A DNA stretch of 42,090 nt from Oscillospiraceae bacterium (GCA_015064135.1 SVSU01000005.1:1-42090), one strand, 5' to 3'. Counted from the stretch's first letter, positions 5,736 to 15,718 are shown. Notes: generated by a model not told the origin, from the sequence alone. Translations and numbers: made by a program.

Positions 5736-8291
5736 ATGGCGGAAACCGCTTTTGTTCATATTATTGATGTGCCGTACCATGCGGATAAGCCGTACGAGTA
5801 CTATATTCCCGGTGAAATGCGTGACAGTGTTCAGCCGGGAGTTCTTGTTGAGGTTCCCTTTGGGGGAGGAAACAGGAAGATGTCTGCGGTGGTCAATTCC
5901 TTGAATGAGACAGCTACTGTGGAAATGACGCTGAAGCCCATACAGAGTGTGCTCAGCGAAGGGCCCCTGTTGTCTTCCGAGATGATGGATCTTTGCGCCT
6001 TTGTAAAGGAATATACCCTCTGTACCTTTGGAGATGCGGTTCGTGCGGCAGTTCCGTCAGCGGCTTTGTCGAAAATCAAGGTTCATTATATTACGGGAGA
6101 CCGAACCCTGGACTGCGAAGACGAGGCAACGGCGGAAGCCGATAAAATGGGCAGGGAAGAAGGTGCCCTGTTTCGCTTTATCTGCGAGAAGCCAAGATCA
6201 TCCAAGATAAAAATATCGGATGCGTTCGATTTTGACGTGGGGAGGCCCCTTCAGAAGCTGGAAAAGGCGGGGCTCGTTCGCAAGGAATACGAGATCAAGG
6301 GTCAGGCAGGGATAAGACAGCGTGCCGTGGCAGATATTGTGCGCGGTATGCCCATGGATTCGGCGGTGAGGCTGAGAAGCGAACGGCATCAGCGTGTGCT
6401 TGCCTACCTTATGGAACACGGACCGTCGGATTTTGATGAGATCTCCTTCGGGTGCGATCTCACGAGGGCGGCGGTGAAGAGTACGGCGGAAGCCCTCAGG
6501 GGAAAAGGCATGGTAACTGTGAGTACGGAGGAGGTATACCGTAATTACTTCACCTCGGAGCATTTTAGTCGCCCCCCGTCCGAAGCGGATGCCGCACCTA
6601 TGGTTGACTCCCTGTCCGAGGAGCAGAGGGCGGCTTACAATACCATTACAGAGCTTTATGAATCGGGCTCCCCGAAGGCGGCACTTCTTCATGGGGTGAC
6701 GGGCTCGGGCAAAACCAGCGTTATTATGGCTGCCATTGAGCGCGTTCTCGGAGACGGTCGGGGTGTTATCATGCTCATTCCCGAAATTGCCCTGACTCCG
6801 CAGACCGTTGGCGTTTTCATCCGCCGCTTCGGCGACAGGATCGCGGTCATCCATTCGGGACTTTCGGCAGGAGAACGGTTCGATGCGTGGCGTCGTATTC
6901 GTGACGGAAAGGCGGATGTGGTTATCGGTACCCGTTCGGCGGTGTTTGCTCCCGTCAATCGGCTTGGGATGATCATTATCGATGAGGAGCATGAATATAC
7001 CTATAAGTCGGACACAGCTCCCAAATATCATGCTCACGATGTGGCGAGATTCCGCTGTCGAGAGCACAATGCGGTAATGCTTCTGTCCTCTGCGACCCCG
7101 TCCGTGAGCAGTTATTATAAAGCAAAAAGCGGCGTATACACCTTGATCGAACTGAAAAATCGCTACGGCGGTGCGGTTCTTCCCGAGGTGGTGATCTGCG
7201 ATATGCGCGGCAGCGGAGAACTGATCAGCGGCGTGCTGGCAGACCGATTGGCTGAGGATCGGAAAAACGGCAATCAGGCGATCCTGTTTTTGAACCGCAG
7301 AGGGTACAACAATTACGTTTCCTGCAGAACCTGCGGAAAGAGCATTAAATGTCCGCACTGTTCCGTGACCATGACATACCATATGCGAAGAAATGCACCG
7401 AAGGGTCGAGAGGCGGACGATGCGGCAAGACGAAACAACGGATATCTTGCCTGCCATATGTGCGGATATCGCACGAACGTTCCCGAAAAGTGCCCCCATT
7501 GCGGAAAAGAGCATTTTCTCTTTATGGGATGCGGCACACAGAAGGCGGAGGATGACATTGCGGAGGAATTCCGTGATTTCAGGGTCATCCGAATGGATCT
7601 TGATACAACTCAGGGGAAGCATTCCCACGAGGAGCTTCTCGGAAAATTCAGAAACGGTAAAGCGGATATCCTGCTCGGGACCCAGATGGTAACGAAGGGG
7701 CATGATTTCCCGAAGGTTTCAACGGTGGGCGTTCTCAATGCGGACAGCTCATTGATGATGGACGATTATCGGGCAGCGGAGCGAACCTTTGCCATGCTGA
7801 CCCAGGTGATCGGACGTGCGGGAAGGGGAGAGGTGCCCGGGTGTGCGGTGATCCAGACATGGAATCCCGACAATGAAGTGCTTGCTCTTGCCGCCCGACA
7901 GGACTACATATCCTTCTATGAGGGCGAGATCCGCATCCGAAAGGGACTTTGCTTCCCTCCGTTTTGCGACATTGCGGTGATTACACTGTCAAGCAGTGAT
8001 GAAAACCATCTCAATGTGGTGACGCTCAGAATGAGAGAGCAGATCATGATGCATATTAACGAAGATTACGGCGATGTGCCCCTTGTGGTGTACGGCCCCT
8101 TTGAAGCGCCTGTTTATCGGGTTCAGAATGTGTATCGGATGCGTTTTGTGATAAAATGCAGATTGAATAAGCGGACGAGAGCCTTTATCTCACAGCTTAT
8201 GGGCGAATTCAGCAGGGCATCCGCGGATAAACGGACGGGAAAGAGCGCAAGGCTTACCGTTTCCGTTGACCTGAATCCCACAACGGTGTAG
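5736..8291 (+). CDS. priA: Primosomal protein N' (replication restart helicase)
   Basis: A 3'-5' DNA helicase that reloads the replisome at stalled forks. Of 851 residues, the N-terminal DNA-binding domain covers about 1-110 (HIIDVPYHADKPYEYYIP) and a winged-helix-like part 140-280. The helicase core has Walker A GVTGSGKTS (320-328) and DEEH (416-419). Eight cysteines in CRTCGKSIKCPHC and CHMCGYRTNVPEKCPHCG form the two zinc sites. A 20-residue basic insert separates the two zinc halves. Motifs V/VI are GTQMVTKGHDFPKV and QVIGRAGRGEVPG. The start has a strong GAGGAGGAGG. Slightly longer than the usual 730-830 residues. Confidence 0.96.
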   Translation: MAETAFVHIIDVPYHADKPYEYYIPGEMRDSVQPGVLVEVPFGGGNRKMSAVVNSLNETATVEMTLKPIQSVLSEGPLLSSEMMDLCAFVKEYTLCTFGDAVRAAVPSAALSKIKVHYITGDRTLDCEDEATAEADKMGREEGALFRFICEKPRSSKIKISDAFDFDVGRPLQKLEKAGLVRKEYEIKGQAGIRQRAVADIVRGMPMDSAVRLRSERHQRVLAYLMEHGPSDFDEISFGCDLTRAAVKSTAEALRGKGMVTVSTEEVYRNYFTSEHFSRPPSEADAAPMVDSLSEEQRAAYNTITELYESGSPKAALLHGVTGSGKTSVIMAAIERVLGDGRGVIMLIPEIALTPQTVGVFIRRFGDRIAVIHSGLSAGERFDAWRRIRDGKADVVIGTRSAVFAPVNRLGMIIIDEEHEYTYKSDTAPKYHAHDVARFRCREHNAVMLLSSATPSVSSYYKAKSGVYTLIELKNRYGGAVLPEVVICDMRGSGELISGVLADRLAEDRKNGNQAILFLNRRGYNNYVSCRTCGKSIKCPHCSVTMTYHMRRNAPKGREADDAARRNNGYLACHMCGYRTNVPEKCPHCGKEHFLFMGCGTQKAEDDIAEEFRDFRVIRMDLDTTQGKHSHEELLGKFRNGKADILLGTQMVTKGHDFPKVSTVGVLNADSSLMMDDYRAAERTFAMLTQVIGRAGRGEVPGCAVIQTWNPDNEVLALAARQDYISFYEGEIRIRKGLCFPPFCDIAVITLSSSDENHLNVVTLRMREQIMMHINEDYGDVPLVVYGPFEAPVYRVQNVYRMRFVIKCRLNKRTRAFISQLMGEFSRASADKRTGKSARLTVSVDLNPTTV

Positions 8292-8326
8292 AGATGAAAC
8301 AGATTTAAGCAATAAGGAGAAAACCG

Positions 8327-8803
8327 ATGGCAATTTTGAATATTGTAAAAGAAGGAGACGAAGCGCTCCGCAAGGTGTGCCGCCCCGTGACCGAGATCAC
8401 CCCCAGAATCAAGCAGATACTGGACGATATGCTGGAAACACTGATCGATTCCGGCGGAGTAGGCCTTGCCGCTCCTCAGGTGGGGATTCTCAGACGTATA
8501 GTCATTGTGGATGATGGGGAGAAATATATTGAACTCATCAATCCCGAGATCACAGAGCGCGAGGGCGAGCAGGAGGAGATGGAGGGCTGTCTCTCCGTAC
8601 CCGATGTATGGGGAATCACCCATCGTCCCATGCGCGTAAAGGGTCGTGCGCTGAATCGTGACGGTGAGGAGTTCACCTTTGAGGGGGAGGGACTGACTGC
8701 GCGCTGTTTCTGCCACGAGCTTGACCATCTGGACGGAAAGCTGTTTGTGGACGAGGCACTCCACATCCTCACTCCCGAGGAAGTGGAAGAAAGAATGGGC
8801 TGA
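8327..8803 (+). CDS. def: Peptide deformylase
   Basis: Removes the formyl group from nascent N-formyl-Met peptides. All three motifs are present: GVGLAAPQVG (44-53), EGCLSVP (86-92, metal ligand Cys88) and HELDH (130-134, two His ligands and catalytic Glu131). Length 158 is typical of the type I/III class. AAGGAG lies 7-8 nt before the ATG. The stop is separated by one base from fmt, so the enzymes that add and remove the formyl group are translationally linked. Confidence 0.96.
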   Translation: MAILNIVKEGDEALRKVCRPVTEITPRIKQILDDMLETLIDSGGVGLAAPQVGILRRIVIVDDGEKYIELINPEITEREGEQEEMEGCLSVPDVWGITHRPMRVKGRALNRDGEEFTFEGEGLTARCFCHELDHLDGKLFVDEALHILTPEEVEERMG

Positions 8804-8804
8804 T

Positions 8805-9740
8805 ATGAGAGTATTATTCATGGGTACCCCCGATTTTGCGGCAGAGTGTCTGAAAGCGGTATATAACAAGGACGGTGTCACGGTGGTCGGTGCGGTTTCT
8901 CAGCCCGACAAGCCGAAGGGAAGGGGCATGAAGATGATCCCCACCCCTGTGAAGGAGTTTGCGGAGTCGGTGGGCATTCCCGTGTACCAGCCCGTGACAT
9001 TGAAAGACGATGCGTTTCTCGATGAGCTGAAAGCGCTTGATCCCGAGCTCATCATCGTTGCGGCATACGGAAAGCTTCTGCCCTCATATGTCCTCGATTA
9101 TCCGAAATACGGCTGCGTGAATGCTCACGGTTCCCTTCTGCCGAAGTACAGAGGGGCGGCTCCCATTCAGCGTGCACTTATTGACGGGGAGCCCGTGACG
9201 GGTATAACCGCTATGTATATGGCAGAGGGGCTCGATACGGGGGACATGATCCTCAAGCTTACCACTCCCATCACGGACGAGGACGATTTCGGCACCCTCC
9301 ATGACAGACTTGCCATCCTCGGCGGTGAAGCCATGTGCGCGGTCATCGACTGCATCAACAGCGGAACCGTTCCGAGAGAGGTTCAGAACGACGAGGAAGC
9401 GACCTATGCGGCAAAGATTCTGAAGGAAGATACCATGGTGGACTTCAGCCGACCTGCCGGGGAGATTTTCAACATGATAAGGGGGCTTTCTCCCGTCCCT
9501 CTTGCGGTGACACACACACCCGACGGAAAACTGCTGAAGCTGACCTCGGCGAAAAAGACCGATGTGAAGTCGGAGGCGGTCCCGGGGACGGTTGTGTCCC
9601 TTGAGGGCGGCGCGATTACCGTGGCCTGCGGTGAGGGATGCATTGCCATCACAGGTGTAGTACCTGAGGGAAAGAGCAGAATGGGGGCGGATGCCTACAT
9701 CAACGGCAGAAAGATTGCTGTCGGGGATATTTTAAAGTAA
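8805..9740 (+). CDS. fmt: Methionyl-tRNA formyltransferase
   Basis: Transfers a formyl group from 10-formyl-THF to initiator Met-tRNA. The 311-residue protein starts MRVLFMGTPDFAAE. The catalytic residues fall at the same numbers as in E. coli: Asn106, His108 and Asp144, with SLLPKYRGAAPIQ (110-122) between. A C-terminal OB-like domain (about 205-311) binds the tRNA. The frame is open further upstream inside def, but family alignment fixes the ATG at 8805, one base after the def stop. Confidence 0.96.
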   Translation: MRVLFMGTPDFAAECLKAVYNKDGVTVVGAVSQPDKPKGRGMKMIPTPVKEFAESVGIPVYQPVTLKDDAFLDELKALDPELIIVAAYGKLLPSYVLDYPKYGCVNAHGSLLPKYRGAAPIQRALIDGEPVTGITAMYMAEGLDTGDMILKLTTPITDEDDFGTLHDRLAILGGEAMCAVIDCINSGTVPREVQNDEEATYAAKILKEDTMVDFSRPAGEIFNMIRGLSPVPLAVTHTPDGKLLKLTSAKKTDVKSEAVPGTVVSLEGGAITVACGEGCIAITGVVPEGKSRMGADAYINGRKIAVGDILK

Positions 9741-9754
9741 AGAAAGGAATTGTC

Positions 9755-10453
9755 ATGCCTTATTTTTACGGAATTGATATGTCGTACATCGTTTATGTTC
9801 TGCCTGCGATCCTTTTTGCATTGTGGGCGCAGATCAACGTGAAAAGTACGTTCAAAAAGTACAGCAAGACAGCATCCGAGAACGGAATGACGGGCCGCGA
9901 TGCTGCAAGACTGATCCTTGATGCAAACGGACTGCATCATGTTCAGGTTACCCATGTACAGGGAGACCTGACCGACCATTTTGACCCGAAAACCAACATT
10001 ATCAGATTATCCGACTCCACCTATGAGCAGGCGACAGCGGCGGCGGTGGGGGTTGCGGCTCATGAGGCAGGGCACGCGGTACAGTATGCGGAGGGCTATG
10101 TTCCAATGAAGATCCGTTCCGCTATCATTCCTGCCACAAACATCGGCTCAAACCTTGCCTTCCCCCTGGTCCTTCTCGGAATCGTGTTCAGTATGCCCGG
10201 CATTTCCTACATCGGAATACTCCTGTTCGGGCTTTCCGTGCTGTTCCAGCTTGTGACGCTCCCCGTTGAGTTTAATGCAAGCCGACGGGCTATGGCTGCC
10301 ATCAAGGATTCGGGAAGAGTGTCCGAGAACGGCGAAAAAGCGGCGAAAAAGGTGCTGACCGCGGCTGCCATGACCTATGTTGCGGCACTGGCGGTAGCGC
10401 TCGGGAATATGCTCCGACTTATCGCCTTGGTGAATCGCGGCAGAAGAAGATAA
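9755..10453 (+). CDS. Membrane zinc metallopeptidase (YugP family)
   Basis: The 232-residue protein starts with a hydrophobic segment (DMSYIVYVLPAILFALWAQI). It has the zinc motif AAHEAGHAVQ (HEAGH, about 108-112) and two or three further membrane segments (about 125-165 and 200-222). The PVEFNASRRAM sequence, with its Glu and Asn, is the usual third-ligand region of the Zn_peptidase_2 (YugP) family. Substrate unknown. GAAAGGAAT precedes the ATG; 14 nt after fmt and 15 nt before rsmB. This gene recurs beside fmt and rsmB in Clostridia. Confidence 0.88.
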   Translation: MPYFYGIDMSYIVYVLPAILFALWAQINVKSTFKKYSKTASENGMTGRDAARLILDANGLHHVQVTHVQGDLTDHFDPKTNIIRLSDSTYEQATAAAVGVAAHEAGHAVQYAEGYVPMKIRSAIIPATNIGSNLAFPLVLLGIVFSMPGISYIGILLFGLSVLFQLVTLPVEFNASRRAMAAIKDSGRVSENGEKAAKKVLTAAAMTYVAALAVALGNMLRLIALVNRGRRR

Positions 10454-10467
10454 AAAATCAGATAAAA

Positions 10468-11766
10468 ATGAAACAGACAACAAATCCGAGACAGCTTGCT
10501 CTCGAATCTCTCACGGCGTGTGAGAAGGACGGGAAATTTGCCAATCTTGAGGTGAATGCATCCCTTGTATCATCCGGTCTTTCGGAGGCTGATGCAGGGC
10601 TTTACACCCGTTTGGTTTACGGTGTGCTTGAGCGAAAGATTACCCTTGACTATATCATAGACGGCATATCCGACCGCCCTTCCGCCTCCCTTGACTGCGA
10701 TGTGCTGACCGCTATTCGTCTGGGGCTGTATCAGATGCTGTATATGGACAGGATCCCCGACCATGCGGCGGTTTCCGAAAGCGTTGAGCTGGTGCCGCGC
10801 TCGAAAAGGGGCTTTGTCAATGCGGTGCTTCGGACATTTCTGAGAAACGGCAAGGCGGTGTCCTTCCCAACGGAGGGGGACTTTGCGTATCGGCTGTCGG
10901 TGAAATATTCCTTCCCCGAGGAGCTGTGCCGTCTGTATATGGACTGCTACGGCGACGAGTGTGCCGAGGGGATTCTTGCAGCGTCCAACGGGGAACCCCC
11001 TTTGTCTCTGCGAGTGAACACCCTGCGCTCCGATATCGGGGAGATAGCGGAAAGGCTCTGCGGCAGAGCATCGGAGATTGCACCGAGTATTGTGCTGACG
11101 AAGGAATTTTCCGCTGCGGTAAAGGAAGGCATTGCTTCAGGGGACTTCTTCGTTCAGGATGAGGCATCCCGAATCTGCACTGCCGTTCTTGATGCAAAAC
11201 CGGGTGAGACTGTGGTTGACACCTGCGCCTGTCCCGGCGGAAAAACCTTTTCTGCGGCACTGGATATGGAGAACAGGGGCACGGTTTATGCCTTCGACCT
11301 TCACAAAAACAAACTGTCCCTCATCGAAAAGGGAGCGAAAAGGCTTGGTATCGGCATTATCCGAACGGCGGAAAACGATGCGCGCTGTCCCGTCCCCCAC
11401 CTTGTGGGAAAGGCTGACCGTGTGCTTTGCGATGCGCCGTGCTCGGGCCTTGGGGTCATTGCGAAAAAGCCGGATATTCGATATAAGTCTCTCGATTCCG
11501 TAAAGAGACTGCCGGAGATACAGTACGATGTGCTCTGCGGTGCGGCGGAGTATGTTAGGGAGGGCGGGGTGCTTGTGTATTCCACCTGTACTTTGAATAC
11601 GGCTGAAAATGAAGAGATAGTCAGGAAGTTTCTTGTTTGTCATAAAGAATTTGCTCCCGAATCCGATGAAAAATACGGATTGATTGACGGTATGCGCACC
11701 TTCTTTCCCCATAAAGACGGATGCGACGGATTCTTTATTGCGAAAATGCGGAGGAGAGAGAAATGA
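10468..11766 (+). CDS. rsmB: 16S rRNA (cytosine-967-C5) methyltransferase
   Basis: SAM-dependent m5C methyltransferase. An N-terminal NusB-like RNA-binding domain (about 1-135) precedes a Rossmann methyltransferase. SAM motif I is DTCACPGGKT, motif IV DAPCSGLG with the PC cysteine, and motif VI YSTCTL with the catalytic TC cysteine. Length 432 is normal. The ribosome binding site is poor (AGAAGA). The stop overlaps the rlmN start by 4 nt (ATGA), which implies translational coupling of two rRNA methyltransferases. Confidence 0.94.
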   Translation: MKQTTNPRQLALESLTACEKDGKFANLEVNASLVSSGLSEADAGLYTRLVYGVLERKITLDYIIDGISDRPSASLDCDVLTAIRLGLYQMLYMDRIPDHAAVSESVELVPRSKRGFVNAVLRTFLRNGKAVSFPTEGDFAYRLSVKYSFPEELCRLYMDCYGDECAEGILAASNGEPPLSLRVNTLRSDIGEIAERLCGRASEIAPSIVLTKEFSAAVKEGIASGDFFVQDEASRICTAVLDAKPGETVVDTCACPGGKTFSAALDMENRGTVYAFDLHKNKLSLIEKGAKRLGIGIIRTAENDARCPVPHLVGKADRVLCDAPCSGLGVIAKKPDIRYKSLDSVKRLPEIQYDVLCGAAEYVREGGVLVYSTCTLNTAENEEIVRKFLVCHKEFAPESDEKYGLIDGMRTFFPHKDGCDGFFIAKMRRREK

Positions 11767-12854
11767 CGGAAGAAAAAACAAACACGGCAAATGCTCTCCC
11801 CGATATTATGTCCATGACACGGGAGGAACTGAAGGAGTTTGTGGTCTCCATTGGCGAAAAGGGCTTTCGTGCGGAGCAGTTGTTCCGATGGATGCATAAG
11901 GGTGCGCCTTACGAGGAGATGACAAACCTCTCCGCCGCCTTTATACAGAAGCTGAAGGAATGTGCACAGTACCGCCTTCCCATCATTGAGCAAAAGCTGG
12001 TCTCAAGGGAGGACGGAACCATCAAATACCTTATGTCCCTTGTGGACGGGGAGTGCGTGGAAAGCGTTTTCATGCGTTACGAACACGGCAACACCCTTTG
12101 CATATCCTCTCAGGCAGGCTGCAGGATGGGATGCAAATTCTGCGCCTCTACTCTGAACGGAAGGGTACGCAATCTGACCCCGTCTGAAATACTCGGTCAG
12201 GTGTCGGCGGCAACCCACGACACGGGAGAGCGCGTGGACGGCATCGTTATGATGGGAATTGGCGAGCCCCTCGATAATTACGACAATGTGATACGGTTTT
12301 TGCATCTTGTCTCCGACGAAAAGGGGTTAGGTATCGGGCTGAGGCACATTTCACTTTCCACCTGCGGTGTGGTGCCGGGGATATACGCGCTGGCAAAGGA
12401 GGGGCTTCCCGTGACCTTGTCGGTGTCCCTTCATGCATCCCGTGACGATGTTCGTTCGGAGCTGATGCCCATCAATCGTAAGTATCCCATAGCAGAACTC
12501 CTTGCCGCCTGCCGTCATTACTTCAACGAAACGGGACGGAGAGTTTCCTTTGAATACACCTTGATTGAAGGAAAAAACGACGGGGAAGCGGATGCGGTGT
12601 CCCTGGCGAAGGTGATGAAAAACGGTATGCGCTGTCCCTGCCATGTGAATCTCATTATGCTCAATGAGGTGAAGGAGACGGGGCTTCGCTCTGCCGGCAG
12701 ACGGAATGCCATGCGTTTTGCCGAGGTGCTGAAGAAGAACGGAGTCAATGCCACTATCCGCCGTAAGCTGGGTGGGGACATTGAGGCATCCTGCGGACAG
12801 CTTCGATTGCGGGCAAAAGGTGGGCCGCAAAAGGGAGAAACGGAAGATTGTTAA
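11763..12854 (+). CDS. rlmN: Dual-specificity 23S rRNA/tRNA (adenine-C2) methyltransferase
   Basis: Radical SAM enzyme making m2A2503 in 23S rRNA and m2A37 in tRNA. Over 363 residues, the cluster motif is Cys120-x3-Cys124-x2-Cys127 (AGCRMGCKFC); the conserved methyl-carrying cysteine is Cys344 (IEASCGQLR); GIGEPL (165-170) binds SAM. The start at 11763 overlaps the rsmB stop and has GGAGGAGAG upstream. The upstream in-frame extension lies inside rsmB and lacks family similarity. No obvious terminator follows. Confidence 0.95.
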   Translation: MTEEKTNTANALPDIMSMTREELKEFVVSIGEKGFRAEQLFRWMHKGAPYEEMTNLSAAFIQKLKECAQYRLPIIEQKLVSREDGTIKYLMSLVDGECVESVFMRYEHGNTLCISSQAGCRMGCKFCASTLNGRVRNLTPSEILGQVSAATHDTGERVDGIVMMGIGEPLDNYDNVIRFLHLVSDEKGLGIGLRHISLSTCGVVPGIYALAKEGLPVTLSVSLHASRDDVRSELMPINRKYPIAELLAACRHYFNETGRRVSFEYTLIEGKNDGEADAVSLAKVMKNGMRCPCHVNLIMLNEVKETGLRSAGRRNAMRFAEVLKKNGVNATIRRKLGGDIEASCGQLRLRAKGGPQKGETEDC

Positions 12855-12865
12855 GAAAATAGACA

Positions 12866-12894
12866 TAGAAATGCAGTGTAAAATGTTGTATAAT
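12866..12894 (+). promoter_or_regulatory. Candidate promoter for the phosphatase/kinase operon
   Basis: TAGAAA (12866-12871), 17-nt spacer, TATAAT (12889-12894). The -35 matches only four of six positions. A bulged hairpin (12907-12932, AATGGCGAA / TTCGCATT) sits at the start of the roughly 100-nt leader before 13001. Its position right at the predicted 5' end could protect the mRNA. Confidence 0.55.
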
Positions 12895-13000
12895 ATATAT
12901 AATGCAATGGCGAAGGGATGTTTTTTCGCATTAGCGGAGGTTTAATTCCTTCCCCGAAAGCAAGTTGGAAACATAAAAAATTTCAATGAGGTAGCCACAT

Positions 13001-13768
13001 ATGTTATTTTACGGCAGTACGGATGTCGGAATGAGACGTGCCGTGAATCAGGATAATTTTATCATAAGAAAATATTCGGATGATGTGATCTTTGCCGTGG
13101 TCTGCGACGGAATGGGCGGTGCGGCAGGCGGAAGCATTGCCAGCAGAACGGCAGCGGAGGCTTTCTGCCGAGAGCTTGAGGCGGCAGAGACCACATATCC
13201 CCTGTTTTCCGATCTCGGCGAAGAAGAAATTGCCCATATTCTTGTGAGTGCGGCAGAGGAAGCCAACCATGCCGTATACAAGATGGCACAGGATGACGAA
13301 GAACTCAGCGGTATGGGAACGACTTTGGTGGGCTGTCTTGCAGTCCCCGGCAGAATCTATACCGTCAATGTGGGCGACAGCAGAATGTACATGGATAAGG
13401 GAGACGGAATGTTCCAGGTTACAAGGGATCATTCTTATGTACAGTATCTCGTGGACATGGGAAAGCTGTCAAAGGAGGAAGCGCGAGCATCCAAAAAGAA
13501 GAATATTATCACAAGAGCCGTGGGTACGGAACGGACGGTGGAGGTAGACTTCTTCGTTACCGAGTACGACGGCAATGCCGTGATGCTTCTTTGCTCCGAC
13601 GGGCTGACAAATCATGTGGAGGAAGCGGAACTGGAGGTCATTCTCAGGGGAGCAGATTCCGAAGAAGGTATACAAAAGGCGTGCGAGGAAATGATATCCT
13701 GCGCCAACAGCCGCGGCGGAACAGACAATATTACCGCAGTTGTAATTGTACAAGCCAAAGAAGAATAA
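13001..13768 (+). CDS. stp: PP2C-family Ser/Thr phosphatase (Stp1/PrpC)
   Basis: Mn/Mg-dependent phosphatase that reverses the neighbouring PASTA kinase. Of 255 residues the metal-binding motifs are RAVNQDNF, VCDGMGGAAGG (first DGxGG), VNVGDSRMYM, LLCSDGLTNHV and GGTDNITAVVI (last DN). The start ATG at 13001 has a TGAGGTAG site. It lies 43 nt before prkC. The pair sits between rlmN and rsgA in the classic Firmicutes order. Confidence 0.95.
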   Translation: MLFYGSTDVGMRRAVNQDNFIIRKYSDDVIFAVVCDGMGGAAGGSIASRTAAEAFCRELEAAETTYPLFSDLGEEEIAHILVSAAEEANHAVYKMAQDDEELSGMGTTLVGCLAVPGRIYTVNVGDSRMYMDKGDGMFQVTRDHSYVQYLVDMGKLSKEEARASKKKNIITRAVGTERTVEVDFFVTEYDGNAVMLLCSDGLTNHVEEAELEVILRGADSEEGIQKACEEMISCANSRGGTDNITAVVIVQAKEE

Positions 13769-13811
13769 AACAGGAGAGATTCCCTCGATATTATTTGCAG
13801 GGTGACAATAT

Positions 13812-15704
13812 ATGGTTAGTATATATGCAAAATATGTAGGCAGAGTCTTTGACAACCGCTATCGGATCGAACAAGTCATCGGAATCGGCGGTATGGCTGT
13901 TGTATTCAAGGCTACGGATCTGCTGATGCGCCGTGTGGTTGCGGTGAAGATCCTGAAGGATGAGATTTCCTCGGACGAGCAGTCTGTAAAGCGGTTCAGC
14001 AATGAGTCAAAGGCCATTGCCATGCTTTCACACCCCAATATCGTGAATATCTACGATGTGTCCGTGAGAGCCAATATCAAATATATCGTCATGGAGTTTG
14101 TGGAGGGCATTACGCTGAAGAGTTATATCGAACGGCGCGAGGTTCTCAATTTCCGTGAGATGATAAGCTATACTACGCAGATCCTGAAAGCGTTGGATCA
14201 TGCACATAAAAAGGGCATCGTCCATCGCGATATCAAGCCCCAGAACATCATGCTTCTGAAAAATGGCGTCATCAAGGTCATGGATTTCGGCATTGCCAAA
14301 CTGCCGAATGCAGAGACCATTACCATGACCGACAAAGCCATCGGAACGGTATACTATATCAGTCCCGAACAGGTGGAAGGCGGCGAGATCGACGCGAGAA
14401 GTGATATTTACACACTGGGTGCCATGATGTATGAGATGGCGACGGGAAAGCTTCCTTTTACGGCGGATACCCCCGTGTCCGTGGCACTGATGCAGGTAAA
14501 CGAAACGGCTGTCCCCCCGAGACAGATCAATCCCCAGATTCCCGTGGGACTGGAGCAGATCATTGTCCGCGCCATGGAAAAAAATCCCGAAACAAGATAT
14601 CAGAGTGCGGCGGATATGCTCAACCACATCATGCGGCTGAAGGAAAATCCGAAGATCATGTTCAAGGAGAACAAGGTCATAAAGAGACGGGAGGAGAGGA
14701 AGGAGGGCAAGCCTCACCACGCAGTCAGCCACTCCATGTTCCCCATTATCATGGGTGTCACCACCGCTTTTCTCATTGTTGCGGCGATCAGCGGATATTA
14801 TATTATTGATACGCTGTTCCTGAACGGGACGTCCAAGAAATATGAGACCATTGAGGTGGAAAATTTTGTGGGCGCCACCTATACGGAAGAGCTTGCGAAC
14901 TGGTTTGAAGGAAGCGAGTATTACTCCCTGCTCAATCTGGAATATTCCTACGATGACAATATTGAGGCAGGTCGGATCATAGCTCAGGAGCCGGAAGCGG
15001 CAGAAAAGAAGAAGGTTCTCGCCGGAAAACAGCGTTGTGAGATGGGTCTGACCATCAGCCTCGGCAAAAAGACGGTGCTCCTTGAGGATTATACGGTAAG
15101 AGATTACCGCGAGGTCAAAGCGGAGCTTCAAAAACTTGATCTTGTGGCAAAGGTGATCAATGTGTACAGCGATGTGTACGAGATCGGCTATGTGGTAAAA
15201 ACGGTTCCCGAAGCCGGTGCTGTTATGAATCTGCGCGATGTGGTGGAGCTCCATGTCAGCAAGGGAAGCGATCCCGTAAAGACTATGGCGCCCAATTTTG
15301 TCGGATTGACTGAGGTGGAGGCGCTGGCTTCCGTTATCGGCAGCAAGTTTGAGGTTGGGGAAGTTACCTATGTAAAGAGCGCACAGACTGTGGGAACCGT
15401 GGTGTCCCAGAGCGTTCCTGCATGGACTGAGGCACCCCTTTATTCCGCCATCGATTTTGAGGTAAGCGGCGGTATGAATTACAGCGGAGACGGCAAGACA
15501 TTCCCCTATGAGGGAGAGACCGCTGCACTTCCCGAGACCGAGCCTGTCCCCGATGTTCCGAGCAGTTCGGAAACCGGCGGCGAAACCCCGGAAACCGAGT
15601 GGGAGAGCGAAACCGAAACCGAGGCGAACATCGTCGGAGACGGCAATTCTTCCTCGTCTGCTCCCGGCGGACATATAATCATCACACCCGGCTTTTTCGG
15701 ATAA
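13812..15704 (+). CDS. prkC: PASTA-domain Ser/Thr protein kinase
   Basis: Membrane kinase that senses peptidoglycan fragments or lipid II and regulates cell wall growth and germination in relatives. Kinase domain 17-275: glycine loop GIGGMAVVF, Lys46 in VAVK, HRD (138-140), DFG (158-160), SPEQ (184-187). A basic juxtamembrane stretch (290-303) leads to one membrane helix (about 309-333). Three PASTA-like repeats follow (about 345-420, 425-490 and 492-558). The last 65 residues form a Thr/Glu/Pro/Ser-rich tail ending in a hydrophobic IIITPGFFG. The first two PASTA units are divergent. Total 630 residues. AGGGTGA precedes the ATG. Confidence 0.95.
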   Translation: MVSIYAKYVGRVFDNRYRIEQVIGIGGMAVVFKATDLLMRRVVAVKILKDEISSDEQSVKRFSNESKAIAMLSHPNIVNIYDVSVRANIKYIVMEFVEGITLKSYIERREVLNFREMISYTTQILKALDHAHKKGIVHRDIKPQNIMLLKNGVIKVMDFGIAKLPNAETITMTDKAIGTVYYISPEQVEGGEIDARSDIYTLGAMMYEMATGKLPFTADTPVSVALMQVNETAVPPRQINPQIPVGLEQIIVRAMEKNPETRYQSAADMLNHIMRLKENPKIMFKENKVIKRREERKEGKPHHAVSHSMFPIIMGVTTAFLIVAAISGYYIIDTLFLNGTSKKYETIEVENFVGATYTEELANWFEGSEYYSLLNLEYSYDDNIEAGRIIAQEPEAAEKKKVLAGKQRCEMGLTISLGKKTVLLEDYTVRDYREVKAELQKLDLVAKVINVYSDVYEIGYVVKTVPEAGAVMNLRDVVELHVSKGSDPVKTMAPNFVGLTEVEALASVIGSKFEVGEVTYVKSAQTVGTVVSQSVPAWTEAPLYSAIDFEVSGGMNYSGDGKTFPYEGETAALPETEPVPDVPSSSETGGETPETEWESETETEANIVGDGNSSSSAPGGHIIITPGFFG

Positions 15705-15718
15705 GGGGGGACTTTACC

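Noticed and set aside
6198-7703. Long open frame (501 codons) on the minus strand opposite priA
   Set aside because: Antisense shadow of priA with low-complexity His/Arg/Cys-rich translation and no ribosome binding site.
14028-15674. Long open frame (548 codons) on the minus strand opposite prkC
   Set aside because: It is antisense to a complete, well-recognised kinase gene, has no ribosome binding site and its translation matches no family.
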